Below, piece by piece: positions 1 to 6,639 of a stretch of 23,618 bases of DNA (positions are counted from its first letter, which is position 1; each line of letters begins with the position of its first letter). The position numbers were made by a program, and so were the translations under genes. The stretch lies in the IMG/VR virus record IMGVR_UViG_3300037234_000351, positions 1-23,618 of that record. One strand, 5' to 3'. The DNA comes from a virus. The notes below the pieces were generated by a model. It was not told the DNA's origin. It ran no database searches and worked only from the letters and a program-made list of their open reading frames with translations.

Positions 1-194
1 GAGACTTTGAGGCTACTCTCGTACATGATCCAAAGAGGGCAAAAGAGAATAGAAGTAGGTTGTATCTTTGTGGTCATGCACACGATGACTATTTAACCAC
101 AAAAAATATATTAAATGTAGGAGTCGACGTCCATGGTTATAAACCAATCAGTCTTGACACAGTCATGGAGATATCTAAAGAGATGGGCTTCTAG
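1..194 (+). CDS. Calcineurin-like metallophosphoesterase, C-terminal end (5' truncated)
   Basis: The reading frame enters at base 3 and runs 63 codons to a TAG at 192-194. The visible part carries LCGHAHDD followed by NVGVDVHGYKPISLDTVM. The GHxH signature is the last metal-binding block of calcineurin-like phosphoesterases. The NVGvDxxgykPisld tail is typical of the small phage and bacterial single-domain members. Such enzymes hydrolyse phosphomono- or diesters using two metal ions; the substrate cannot be told here. The other metal ligands lie left of the window. The next gene starts about 18 bases downstream on the same strand, so this is probably the first visible gene of the accessory operon. 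Confidence 0.8.
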   Translation, partial: DFEATLVHDPKRAKENRSRLYLCGHAHDDYLTTKNILNVGVDVHGYKPISLDTVMEISKEMGF

Positions 195-212
195 TTGGAA
201 AGGGATGATGTT

Positions 213-434
213 ATGAGTGAGGTATGTAAAAATTGTGTATTGGTCAACATTTGTGAAGAAGATTGTGAAGATGGGATCGGGGATGTAATAGATCCATGTA
301 CAGAGTGTTTGGTGGTCAGAGTTTGTAGCGAAGATTGTGAAGACAAAAAATCCTGGTGGTATTGGTATGACTGGAATACTGAAAGTCTATATATTGCAGA
401 GGGAACTAAAAGTGCAGCAGAATTTGAAGGTTAA
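213..434 (+). CDS. Small Cys-rich protein with tandem C-x2-C-x5-C-x3-C motifs (paralogue A)
   Basis: This 73-residue protein has an unknown function. It carries two copies of one Cys motif with identical spacing: C5, C8, C14, C18 and C29, C32, C38, C42. Each copy ends in an acidic EDCED segment, so the protein looks internally duplicated. Four cysteines per unit suggest zinc or Fe-S binding, but that is inference. The C-terminal part is aromatic (WWYWYDW). An in-frame TTG at 195 would lengthen it by six residues. I prefer ATG 213 because the purine-rich GGAAAGGG lies just upstream at a usable distance. The next two genes carry the same motif, so this is the first of a small paralogous cluster. 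Confidence 0.7.
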   Translation: MSEVCKNCVLVNICEEDCEDGIGDVIDPCTECLVVRVCSEDCEDKKSWWYWYDWNTESLYIAEGTKSAAEFEG

Positions 435-448
435 TCTAGGAGTAAGTT

Positions 449-805
449 ATGGTAAGTTTTGGACAACCAAGCATATCTATGGATGAATTATGGGAGGCCA
501 GTCCGTGTAACTGGTGTTTACTAAAAACGAATTGTTGTATATACTGTAATGCCAAGACGGACTGGTTGAGGATATTTTATGGTCAGGATACATTTAAAGA
601 TTTGCGTGAACTATTAAGATGTTTCCCAACTAGCTCTACGGCTACAACGACAATATCATATGCTTGTGCATCATCAACGAAGATAGAAAGGAATACAGAT
701 GACAATGGTAATAGCAGCGGGCAAATGCAGGGACTGTCTCGTAAGGGCAAATTGTTCAGAAGCCTGCGTAGAAGAGTTAGTAAGGGGATCAAAAGTCTAT
801 TGTGA
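449..805 (+). CDS. Small Cys-rich protein, paralogue B, probably frameshifted after about codon 60
   Basis: ATG 449 follows TAGGAG at about six bases. Residues 20, 23, 29 and 33 are Cys in the same C-x2-C-x5-C-x3-C spacing as the neighbours, with an extra Cys at 30. The first 60 codons look like real protein. After that the frame becomes Ser/Thr-rich and then Arg/Lys-rich, and it overlaps the next gene by 107 bases. One frame over, bases 634-702 read LYGYNDNIICLCIINEDRKE and end in a TGA that overlaps the ATG of the next gene (ATGA, 699-702). That resembles the C-terminal half of paralogue C. I therefore suspect a one-base frame change near 615-640, either real decay or an assembly error, and the true end is probably 702. 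Function unknown. Confidence 0.5.
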   Translation: MVSFGQPSISMDELWEASPCNWCLLKTNCCIYCNAKTDWLRIFYGQDTFKDLRELLRCFPTSSTATTTISYACASSTKIERNTDDNGNSSGQMQGLSRKGKLFRSLRRRVSKGIKSLL

Positions 806-935
806 GAGGAATAAGTATATGCCCAGTGTTACAGAAAAAGAAGAAATTCAGTTTGTATTTACTCATCCAGAGACCGGGATACAAACATCCTATGTGTGGA
901 ACATAAACAAAAATGAGATCATAAAGTGGACATAA
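699..935 (+). CDS. Small Cys-rich protein, paralogue C
   Basis: This 78-residue protein has Cys at 10, 13, 19 and 23, exactly the C-x2-C-x5-C-x3-C spacing of the two genes before it. A hydrophilic C-terminal half with alternating aromatic and charged residues follows (TSYVWNINKNEIIKW). AGAAAGGA lies about six bases before ATG 699. That ATG also forms an ATGA junction with the alternative frame of the upstream gene, which suggests translational coupling. Zinc or Fe-S binding is inferred from the four cysteines. No enzyme domain is visible. The end overlaps the next gene by ten bases. Confidence 0.65.
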   Translation: MTMVIAAGKCRDCLVRANCSEACVEELVRGSKVYCERNKYMPSVTEKEEIQFVFTHPETGIQTSYVWNINKNEIIKWT

Positions 936-1711
936 ATCAAGAGTGTAAACTCTACATCAGTAATGTTTTTCTCCATGATATATCTGCCTGTCATTATACC
1001 ATCCTCGAAAGATTTGGTTTTGATTTATCAAAACTAGATAGAGAGGATAAGAAACAGAGGAACATACAGATCGGATTATGGATCCGAGATAATAAGGAAT
1101 TAGGAAAGTTTTTACGAAATATCACAATTTCAACAATTGATGAATATATACTTTTAAATGAAATCTCTGAGGAGAATATCATTGTCCGTCAGTACGATGG
1201 TTTGATAACTTCTCAATTTCTTAGGGAGACAGAAAATTATATTCCTCTTCCACAAAGAGTGAGATATGATTTTATCTTACTGTCTTTCGACCGAAAAAAG
1301 TATATTGCTTATAGTGCGGGAAAGGACGAATTGGCAATCAAGGGGGTGCCTTACCGATACCCGGAAATGGATAAGATTTATAAAATTTTAGCAAAGCAAC
1401 TAACCAACCCTAAACCAGATACACTCTTTCAGAGAATGAGAGAAATACACGATAGAATAATGGAGTCAAAAAGTCCTCTATTATTTTGTATCCCAACAAC
1501 GGAAGATAAATTTAATGTTTTTCTGAAAGGTTATGGAGAAGTTGAGATATCAAAGACGACAACAAAACTTCTTGATACAAATGATATTGAGAGGATAAGA
1601 TATTTTGATCATTATATGTGGCCATTTATTGAATCAGTGATAGTTGAATTTACAGAGGAACACTATGAAGGATTTAAAACAGAGGTACTCTATAGAAATA
1701 GAGGGGGCTAA
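926..1711 (+). CDS. Unknown protein with faint resemblance to a family B DNA polymerase palm
   Basis: The 261-residue frame starts at GTG 926, inside the end of the previous gene, with only a weak SD (GAGAT). Three segments occur in the order expected for a family B polymerase palm. HDISACHYTIL recalls motif A (DxxSLYP). RNIQIGLWIRDN could stand for the motif B helix. IIVRQYDGLIT recalls the motif C strand (YGDTDS) but has a single Asp. IAYSAG followed by ELAIKGVPYRY resembles the KGv segment after motif C. The protein is far too short for a full polymerase: no exonuclease domain and no clear thumb. It could be a decayed or repurposed palm, or an unrelated phage family. The resemblance is my reading and is weak. 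Confidence 0.55.
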   Translation: MDINQECKLYISNVFLHDISACHYTILERFGFDLSKLDREDKKQRNIQIGLWIRDNKELGKFLRNITISTIDEYILLNEISEENIIVRQYDGLITSQFLRETENYIPLPQRVRYDFILLSFDRKKYIAYSAGKDELAIKGVPYRYPEMDKIYKILAKQLTNPKPDTLFQRMREIHDRIMESKSPLLFCIPTTEDKFNVFLKGYGEVEISKTTTKLLDTNDIERIRYFDHYMWPFIESVIVEFTEEHYEGFKTEVLYRNRGG

Positions 1712-2054
1712 ATGGATGACCCCAAAGCAAATCTCTCAGTGGGCATATCAAAGATGTGCTGATGGAGAAGATACTCCAGAAATAAGAGATATGATAACTG
1801 ATCCCCATTGGGCATACCTATATTGTAAGACTGTTGCAAATAGACCAGAGGTTGCTATTAGAATTACTGAACCAATGTGGGCGGGACCATATTGTAAATT
1901 TCTGGAGACAATGCCACAACTTCTTAACAATGATGAGTGGAGAGAAGTGTATGCGGTTATCCTTTTGTATGCCAGGTGGTCTCCACGTTATATGACTTCA
2001 GCCTCTGACCCTGGCACAGTATATAATGGAGGTTATAGCAGCTCATGTTGTTAA
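1665..2054 (+). CDS. Small protein with W-A-x2-Y-C repeats (repeat-family paralogue 1)
   Basis: Function unknown. The N-terminal part, KWMTPKQISQWAYQRCADGE, matches the N-termini of the next two genes (W-[MI]-x-P-x-[EQM]...C-x2-G), so the three are paralogues. Then come repeats of about 22 residues: ITDPHWAYLYCKTVANRPEV and ITEPMWAGPYCKFLETMPQL. DPxWAxxYa-type repeats of this kind occur in uncharacterised large-phage and giant-virus proteins. Two starts are possible. ATG 1665 has GAGGAA about five bases upstream and keeps the conserved Trp. ATG 1716 has GAGGGGG eight bases upstream but loses that Trp. I chose 1665, which overlaps the previous gene by 47 bases. Confidence 0.55.
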   Translation: MKDLKQRYSIEIEGAKWMTPKQISQWAYQRCADGEDTPEIRDMITDPHWAYLYCKTVANRPEVAIRITEPMWAGPYCKFLETMPQLLNNDEWREVYAVILLYARWSPRYMTSASDPGTVYNGGYSSSCC

Positions 2055-2344
2055 CTCCAACCTGGATAGATCCAGACGAAATGTTTAAAGATATACATAG
2101 GGATTGTAAGAGGGGTAAGGCTGATGAGGAATTGATCCTGGCCTTCTGCTCTAGTATGGCAAAAATGTTCCCTGACACCATCAAATATCAATACCTATCA
2201 TGTTACATAGAGAACCCTGCAAACGCGTGTGATTACTGCACAGAAGTCAGAGACCTACCTTTTGTTAGACTGAAGATTAAAAAAGACCCATACTGGTGGA
2301 GGGTATATGAGTACATTAAACGTCACCGGGGTACTATGTTATAG
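2045..2344 (+). CDS. Small repeat-family protein, paralogue 2
   Basis: This 99-residue protein has an unknown function. Its start overlaps the end of paralogue 1 by ten bases. The N-terminal WIDPDEMFKDIHRDCKRGKA lines up with the same block in the genes on either side. The second half, IENPANACDYCTEVRDLPFV then IKKDPYWWRVYEYIKRH, shows two more degenerate copies of the [IM]-x2-[DN]-P-x-W/A-x2-Y-C repeat. GGAGG at 2028-2032 is 12 bases before ATG 2045, slightly long; TTG 2048 is an alternative start. Confidence 0.6.
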   Translation: MLLTPTWIDPDEMFKDIHRDCKRGKADEELILAFCSSMAKMFPDTIKYQYLSCYIENPANACDYCTEVRDLPFVRLKIKKDPYWWRVYEYIKRHRGTML

Positions 2345-2362
2345 GCACAGGAGGGTCAACCA

Positions 2363-2614
2363 TTGTGGATAGAACCGCACGAGATGTCAGTGTGGGCAAT
2401 GTATAATTGCCTTATGAATGGAGCAGATGAAAAAGAGATGTTAGAGATAATGACCCCTAGAGATAGAAAGAATTATGAGAAGATCAAAGGTAAGAAATTG
2501 AGAGTATGCTTTGACCTTAGGGGAACACCACACTATTGTACTGAATGCTTCTATAACAAAGTGAAAGGGGAATATGAATGTGTGATGAGCGATCAGAAAC
2601 CGCCGAGGAGGTGA
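2363..2614 (+). CDS. Small repeat-family protein, paralogue 3, with a Cys pair
   Basis: This 83-residue protein starts at TTG 2363. GGAGG at 2350-2354 lies eight bases upstream, and no ATG gives the conserved beginning. WIEPHEMSVWAMYNCLMNGA matches the N-terminal block of the two preceding genes. The repeat region of the paralogues is replaced by a charged stretch and by a segment with CTEC and a later Cys (residues roughly 63-76), perhaps a metal site. The basic tail KPPRR is encoded by the bases that form the SD of the next gene, so the two genes are tightly coupled (stop TGA at 2612-2614). Function unknown. Confidence 0.6.
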   Translation: MWIEPHEMSVWAMYNCLMNGADEKEMLEIMTPRDRKNYEKIKGKKLRVCFDLRGTPHYCTECFYNKVKGEYECVMSDQKPPRR

Positions 2615-2619
2615 TGAGG

Positions 2620-3222
2620 ATGAAAACGGCTATTCTGAATGTGGCAGCGGGCAAAGTTCTGCCTTTGGACTTAGATAAGATTGAAAGAGATTTCTTGCTA
2701 ATCAATGTAGATAAGGTGTACTACCACGGAAAGGAGATAAGTGAGGTTGAACAGATTCACGACGAGTGGTTAGCTACGCCGGGATATCAAAATATTCATT
2801 GTAATGCAGACATCTTTGACTTTCTTCAAAGGTACTCAAAGAGGTTTGATAGAGTTGTAGTCTACAGATTTATGGAGCATGTTCGTAGAGCAGATTTATC
2901 TTTCTTTATTTACCTTCTTGCTAATATAATGGAAATGGGAGGTATGATTGATTGTATCATCCCAAACTATCAAGTACTAGCAAGGATGCTAATAGATGAA
3001 GATCTAAGAAATTCGAATTGGGAAGCTCACGATATTCTCCTTACTTCTGAAATTGTTAATGAACCAGACGATCCACACGCTAGTGTCTGGACTCCCGAGA
3101 GGGCGATACATTATTTTGAGTTGGAAGGTAGGTTTAAGGTTACTGACATAGACTCAACGTTTCGTTTTGATGGAAGGGAGATATATATGCGCGTTTTTGC
3201 AGAAAGGGTTGAGACTTTATGA
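2620..3222 (+). CDS. Class I SAM-dependent methyltransferase-like protein
   Basis: The protein has 200 residues. ILNVAAGK (residues 5-12) resembles methyltransferase motif I, though the usual GxGxG is reduced. FDRVVVYRFMEHV is the post-II/motif IV region with the EH seen in Methyltransf_11-type enzymes. ANIMEMGGMIDCIIPNYQVL matches the LKpGG...vPd block. DDPHASVWTPERAIHYFELEG corresponds to the H...fTpe.l..lle.aGF block near the C-terminus. The substrate is unknown. The weak motif I leaves open whether it binds SAM. ATG 2620 is chosen because GAGGAGG at 2605-2611 sits eight bases before it; ATG 2614 is too close to that SD. It overlaps the next gene by ATGA at 3219-3222. Confidence 0.65.
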   Translation: MKTAILNVAAGKVLPLDLDKIERDFLLINVDKVYYHGKEISEVEQIHDEWLATPGYQNIHCNADIFDFLQRYSKRFDRVVVYRFMEHVRRADLSFFIYLLANIMEMGGMIDCIIPNYQVLARMLIDEDLRNSNWEAHDILLTSEIVNEPDDPHASVWTPERAIHYFELEGRFKVTDIDSTFRFDGREIYMRVFAERVETL

Positions 3223-4148
3223 AAAACGTCCAATTTGATAAGGTTGTTGGTTACCTCAAAGCTGAAAAGGTTTTTGGTAATGAGAGAAATTTTACTCGCT
3301 GGCTTAGCAACCGCCTTGATTACTTAACTCTCCCTTTTGGTAGACAATTTACTTTAATTGATAGAGAAAAACCTATTGGCGCTTTTTGGGAAGACATACT
3401 TATGATGGATGAAGAAGGTGGTAAGTGGGTACTCGAAGCTCAGTTTGGTTTGATGGACCATGATCATAATAGTAAGGCTATCACCTATCCCGCACTTGAA
3501 GGTGCTGTAGGCTCAATATGGGTGTGCGAAAGATTTAGACCAGAGTTTATTAAAGTTCTTGAAGAGTTAAATACTTTCATACCACACAGAAATTACTACG
3601 TGTGCCAGCTGACTATACAGGAAAAAGATAATGGATCAATTACTCCAGAATTTAACATAATATTTGGACCTACAATTGAAGAGAAACAAAGGGGAGAACT
3701 TCAGAGGACAGAAAGTAGGGATTATAAAGAGGCTCATAAATTTCTATATCTATTTAAAAACTCAATAGATGGAGAGAATTCCTTATTTAGTGATTGTGAT
3801 CCAAGTACTATATATCTTAAAAAATATATTAAAATAGGTATGGCATATCAAATTGCTGTAACAAAAACTCTTTGCCATGCTGGTATATGGTTTATTCATA
3901 AGAAGGATGGAGAATTAAATTTTAGAAGATACGAAGAATTAAAAGAACATAAAGATATAATAGAAAGTACATTTAATGGAAGTTTAAATTGGAGAGAGGG
4001 CGGTGTTCAAGAGAGAGGAATTACTTATGACTGTAAAACGGGAGGAGTTCGTAATCCAGAGAAATGGGGGCAGGTAATTTCTGAACTTCAGAAAAACTTT
4101 CTGGACCTTTATAATATTGTAGATCCCATTATACAAAATATTTTTTAA
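3219..4148 (+). CDS. DUF4268-like PD-(D/E)XK nuclease-fold protein
   Basis: This 309-residue protein has a candidate nuclease core at residues 55-105. D59 lies in WEDILMMD. After a strand, E73-A-Q75 lies in VLEAQFG, then DHDH (80-83), ITYPALEGA and IWVCERFRPEF. This order matches the N-terminal part of DUF4268-type proteins (viEnQ...tDHdHLGk...tYaagl.a..iVWI...fr.eh). The C-terminal RYEELKEHKDIIE...LNWREG...W matches the DUF4268 part itself. A Gln stands where the catalytic Lys of ExK usually is, as in many members of this group. Activity is inferred, not shown. A restriction or anti-host role is possible. The gene is coupled to the methyltransferase-like gene by ATGA, and its second half is very AT-rich. 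Confidence 0.6.
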   Translation: MKNVQFDKVVGYLKAEKVFGNERNFTRWLSNRLDYLTLPFGRQFTLIDREKPIGAFWEDILMMDEEGGKWVLEAQFGLMDHDHNSKAITYPALEGAVGSIWVCERFRPEFIKVLEELNTFIPHRNYYVCQLTIQEKDNGSITPEFNIIFGPTIEEKQRGELQRTESRDYKEAHKFLYLFKNSIDGENSLFSDCDPSTIYLKKYIKIGMAYQIAVTKTLCHAGIWFIHKKDGELNFRRYEELKEHKDIIESTFNGSLNWREGGVQERGITYDCKTGGVRNPEKWGQVISELQKNFLDLYNIVDPIIQNIF

Positions 4149-4151
4149 ACT

Positions 4152-4184
4152 GCATAGACCATCCTAATCTAGGATGGTCTATGC
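4152..4184. terminator. Perfect 14-bp stem with 5-base loop after the accessory operon
   Basis: Bases 4152-4165 and 4171-4184 are exact reverse complements around the loop AATCT. The stem begins four bases after the stop of the DUF4268-like gene and ends 18 bases before the next ATG. No T-run follows on either strand, so it is not a standard intrinsic terminator. It could be an RNA processing site, an mRNA 3'-end stabiliser, or a terminator helped by another factor. Confidence 0.5.
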
Positions 4185-4202
4185 TTAGCAGAAGGAGGCA
4201 GA

Positions 4203-5099
4203 ATGGCATTTAGGGACCGAGCGTTAGACATGGGGTTAACTGTTCACAGTGAGGGAGTATACCAGTACATTGATCGTCATAGTTCTGTGATGTACCAAGA
4301 GCTCAAAACAAATACCAATTTTTCAGTACCATTGCTAGGAGTGTTTACTCGCAGGACCCCACGCGAGAATGAGGATGCAGAGCAATGGGCATACGTTGGA
4401 TATGTATCAGATGGGTATCAATTTGTTGGAAATGATGCCGTCCTCAGTTCAATTAGAGATTCAATTTCTGAGGTGGGATCACCAATCTTCACTGAGCATA
4501 CATTTATGAATGAGTTCTATACGATGATGCTCAATGAGATGTTGATTCAGAATGTTACAAATCACCCGGAAGTAGGAGACATATATCCAAACATCATCGT
4601 CACGAATAGCTATAATGGTTCAAGGGCTGTTCGAATCACATTTGGTATTTCTATCAGTGAGTCTGAAGGCAACCCGCGCGTCGGTTTCGGATTTCAAACA
4701 TTTGGCCAAATGAGACAAGTTCACTATCAGCATTCTAGGTCAAGAATGTCAACTGCTGTTGGAGCATATATTGACATTTTTTCTCAGAACATTATCAGTC
4801 TTATTGAGGAAAACTTCAACCAAAGAGTCTCTGAGGAAAATATGCTTGCTGTTCTTGACGTAATTGAAAACTCAGTTGGCAAGAGACGTAGGAATTCTCT
4901 TTCCATGTACCTAGAAGAGATTGGTGCAGACAATATCACTTCCTGGAATCTGTTTCACTCCATTTGTAGGTTTAGCTCCATTGAGAAAAACCTGAACGCA
5001 AGGATACTAATGGAGGATGTGGCTGAAAGTGTTTTAACTATTCCTTCACAAATGTTTGAAGCAGTTGCCACATTAGAAGCAGCTAGACAAGCAGCATAG
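4203..5099 (+). CDS. DUF932-like phage protein of unknown function
   Basis: This 298-residue protein follows an excellent SD (GAAGGAGG, six bases before ATG). The centre reads IYPNIIVTNSYNGSRAVRIT, like the conserved v.sNSydGs block of DUF932/LGT-type phage and plasmid proteins, whose role is unknown. WAYVGYVSDGYQFVGNDAVL near residue 65-85 also fits that family (y.~vs~~Y~vv~n~e~). No membrane segment is seen. The C-terminal third is helical and ends in a short Ala-rich tail. An intrinsic terminator follows directly, so it is transcribed as a single gene or as the end of a unit. Confidence 0.55.
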   Translation: MAFRDRALDMGLTVHSEGVYQYIDRHSSVMYQELKTNTNFSVPLLGVFTRRTPRENEDAEQWAYVGYVSDGYQFVGNDAVLSSIRDSISEVGSPIFTEHTFMNEFYTMMLNEMLIQNVTNHPEVGDIYPNIIVTNSYNGSRAVRITFGISISESEGNPRVGFGFQTFGQMRQVHYQHSRSRMSTAVGAYIDIFSQNIISLIEENFNQRVSEENMLAVLDVIENSVGKRRRNSLSMYLEEIGADNITSWNLFHSICRFSSIEKNLNARILMEDVAESVLTIPSQMFEAVATLEAARQAA

Positions 5100-5109
5100 T
5101 TACAAATCC

Positions 5110-5147
5110 AAAAAAAATGGCCTGGTTTACGCCAGGTCTATTTTTTT
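5110..5147 (+). terminator. Intrinsic terminator
   Basis: CCTGG (5121-5125) pairs with CCAGG (5132-5136) around TTTACG. It is flanked by an A-run on the left (5110-5117) and TTTTTTT at 5141-5147 on the right, which can extend the stem. It lies 11 bases after the stop of the DUF932-like gene. Confidence 0.85.
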
Positions 5148-5192
5148 GTCTTTCTGCCGGAACAAATTTAAAAAATATCATGGAGATCGAGT

Positions 5193-6425
5193 ATGCCAGA
5201 TGAACCGGGTAAAAGACCATATGTTCCTTCGAGAAGTTATGATATTCAGGTGAGGATAAAGAACAAAGACTTCTCTATGGATGTGTCTAGAGTTCGTATC
5301 ATCAACTCGCTAGATCGACCATTTCAAATGATTTCCATTGATATGTTTCTCGACCCGAGAGATATAATTTTAGATTACATTTATGGACAAGATCCAATTA
5401 AGATGAGTATACGTTATCTCGGTCAGACACAGCCTGAGCTCCCAAAGGAGCAGATAGACTATACCCTTGTACATTTTAAGTCTGGTTTTACCCTTCCCTT
5501 ACAGCGATCAACCTCCCAAACCGATCAGCCAGATAGAACTAACTTTAGTATAATGACTATTCCAGAGAAAGAGATGTTTTCGTTATCAGGTCTTGTAAAT
5601 AATATTTACTATGCAAAAACGCTACAGGAGATAATGGAAGATTTAACTAAAGAAACATTTTCATCTTTAGAGATTGATCAAGAGAACTTAAACACTGAAC
5701 CTATTGATCAAGTAATTATTCCCCCAGTGAGTTTGAATAGAGCTATTGAATATTTGGATTACACATTCGGATTTTATAAAGGAACAATGGGTTGGAATTT
5801 TAGAGGGGATAGATTATATATTTATAACTTAAATAAAAGAATGAATAAGGCTAACGTATTTATAGTGTACCAACTTGTTTCTGGAGATGATAATAGTAAG
5901 GTGATTGAGGAATGTAATGATGGGAAACGCTTCTATACTTATGAACTTATGCGAAGCGATTATGCAGCTAATACTAGGTTTGCTAGTGAGGCCAGGCATA
6001 TAAACTACATTGTAAAACCTAGAGATACTTTATATAACACTGTCAACTTGGACTTAGAAGAGGTATGTAAGGATTATGGTTTAATATCTAAGAGAGGCAC
6101 TCAAATATTTCACAGTCCCATATTATCTAGATCCAGGTTCCATGTAGACCATACTGGTTATGATACTGACAATACATTTGCGATCTCAAGTGCTACTCGA
6201 CCAATTAGAAATCTCTCTACTCTTAGATTTTCTTTAGAGAGAAATCTCCGTATTTTAAATCTAGTAGATGTTGGTCAGCCTGTAAACTTGAATGTCAAAG
6301 TATCAGAAAATATTGACGCAAGTGGAAATTATATACTTAGATCTTCTGACTTGAGTTTTAACAGAGAAGGTGAATGGCAGGCAGTAGCAACTATTCGATT
6401 AATGAGAACTAATCCAACTCTGTAG
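5193..6425 (+). CDS. Baseplate hub protein (gp27 / late-control-D-like)
   Basis: This 410-residue protein is predicted to form the central hub that joins the tail tube to the baseplate spike. The C-terminal block at about 365-405, VDVGQPVNLNVKVSENIDAS followed by GNYILRSSDLSFNREGEWQA and IRLMRT, matches the end of gpD/gp27-type hubs (a loop, a G-x-Y-x-I strand, then a repeated strand ending in R). The N-terminal half has the alternating strand pattern of a hub barrel (VRIINSLDRPFQMISIDMFL). GGAG lies eight bases before the ATG. It follows a terminator, so it probably has its own promoter. Its assignment rests on pattern and context, not on a unique motif. Confidence 0.6.
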   Translation: MPDEPGKRPYVPSRSYDIQVRIKNKDFSMDVSRVRIINSLDRPFQMISIDMFLDPRDIILDYIYGQDPIKMSIRYLGQTQPELPKEQIDYTLVHFKSGFTLPLQRSTSQTDQPDRTNFSIMTIPEKEMFSLSGLVNNIYYAKTLQEIMEDLTKETFSSLEIDQENLNTEPIDQVIIPPVSLNRAIEYLDYTFGFYKGTMGWNFRGDRLYIYNLNKRMNKANVFIVYQLVSGDDNSKVIEECNDGKRFYTYELMRSDYAANTRFASEARHINYIVKPRDTLYNTVNLDLEEVCKDYGLISKRGTQIFHSPILSRSRFHVDHTGYDTDNTFAISSATRPIRNLSTLRFSLERNLRILNLVDVGQPVNLNVKVSENIDASGNYILRSSDLSFNREGEWQAVATIRLMRTNPTL

Positions 6426-6427
6426 AT

Positions 6428-6467
6428 ACAAAAAGAATGGTGTTAGGAGGCTTACAGCCCCCACACC
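6428..6467 (-). terminator. Intrinsic terminator for the minus-strand zinc-ribbon unit
   Basis: Bases 6439-6467 form an imperfect stem: GGTGT with ACACC, GG with CC, and GGCT with AGCC, around TAC. Read on the minus strand it is followed by ATTCTTTTTG (6438-6429), a U-rich tail. On the plus strand it lies 14 bases after the hub gene but has no T-run there, so it mainly serves the minus strand. Confidence 0.55.
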
Positions 6468-6489
6468 CATATGGGAAAACATAACTTTA

Positions 6490-6639
6490 TTACAAAGAAA
6501 ATAACATCCTCGTAAAACTAAAATATATGGGCAATACTTTTACCACCACCTTTCTATTAACTATGTTTGAGTCTTCGTCGGGCGATTCCTCGCCGTGTTT
6601 ACCTATACTGCTGAGTTCTCCTTTCAAGACACTCAACAT
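6490..6639 (-). CDS. Small ORF of 49 codons with a very strong SD
   Basis: The ATG at 6639 lies inside the last codons of the zinc-ribbon gene (AAATGTTGA). It is preceded by AAGGAGG five bases upstream, one of the best SD matches in the window. The protein starts MLSVLKGELSSIGKHGEESP, is acidic in the middle and ends in a hydrophobic VVVKVLPIYFSFTRMLFSL. No family is recognised. The SD and the tight overlap with a real gene argue that it is translated. It is followed by the terminator at 6428-6467. Confidence 0.5.
   Translation of the reverse strand: MLSVLKGELSSIGKHGEESPDEDSNIVNRKVVVKVLPIYFSFTRMLFSL

Noticed and set aside
621-633. TTTCCCA as a programmed -1 frameshift site
   Set aside because: It fits the heptamer pattern, but a -1 slip would stop at TAG within two codons, so it would not give a longer product.
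583-792. Minus-strand frame opposite the Cys-rich genes
   Set aside because: No SD, Leu/Ser-rich shadow composition, and it opposes two genes that share a motif.
6560-6600. GGCGA/TCGCC inverted repeat considered as a terminator
   Set aside because: The stem is only five to six pairs, has no T-run and lies inside the 49-codon ORF.
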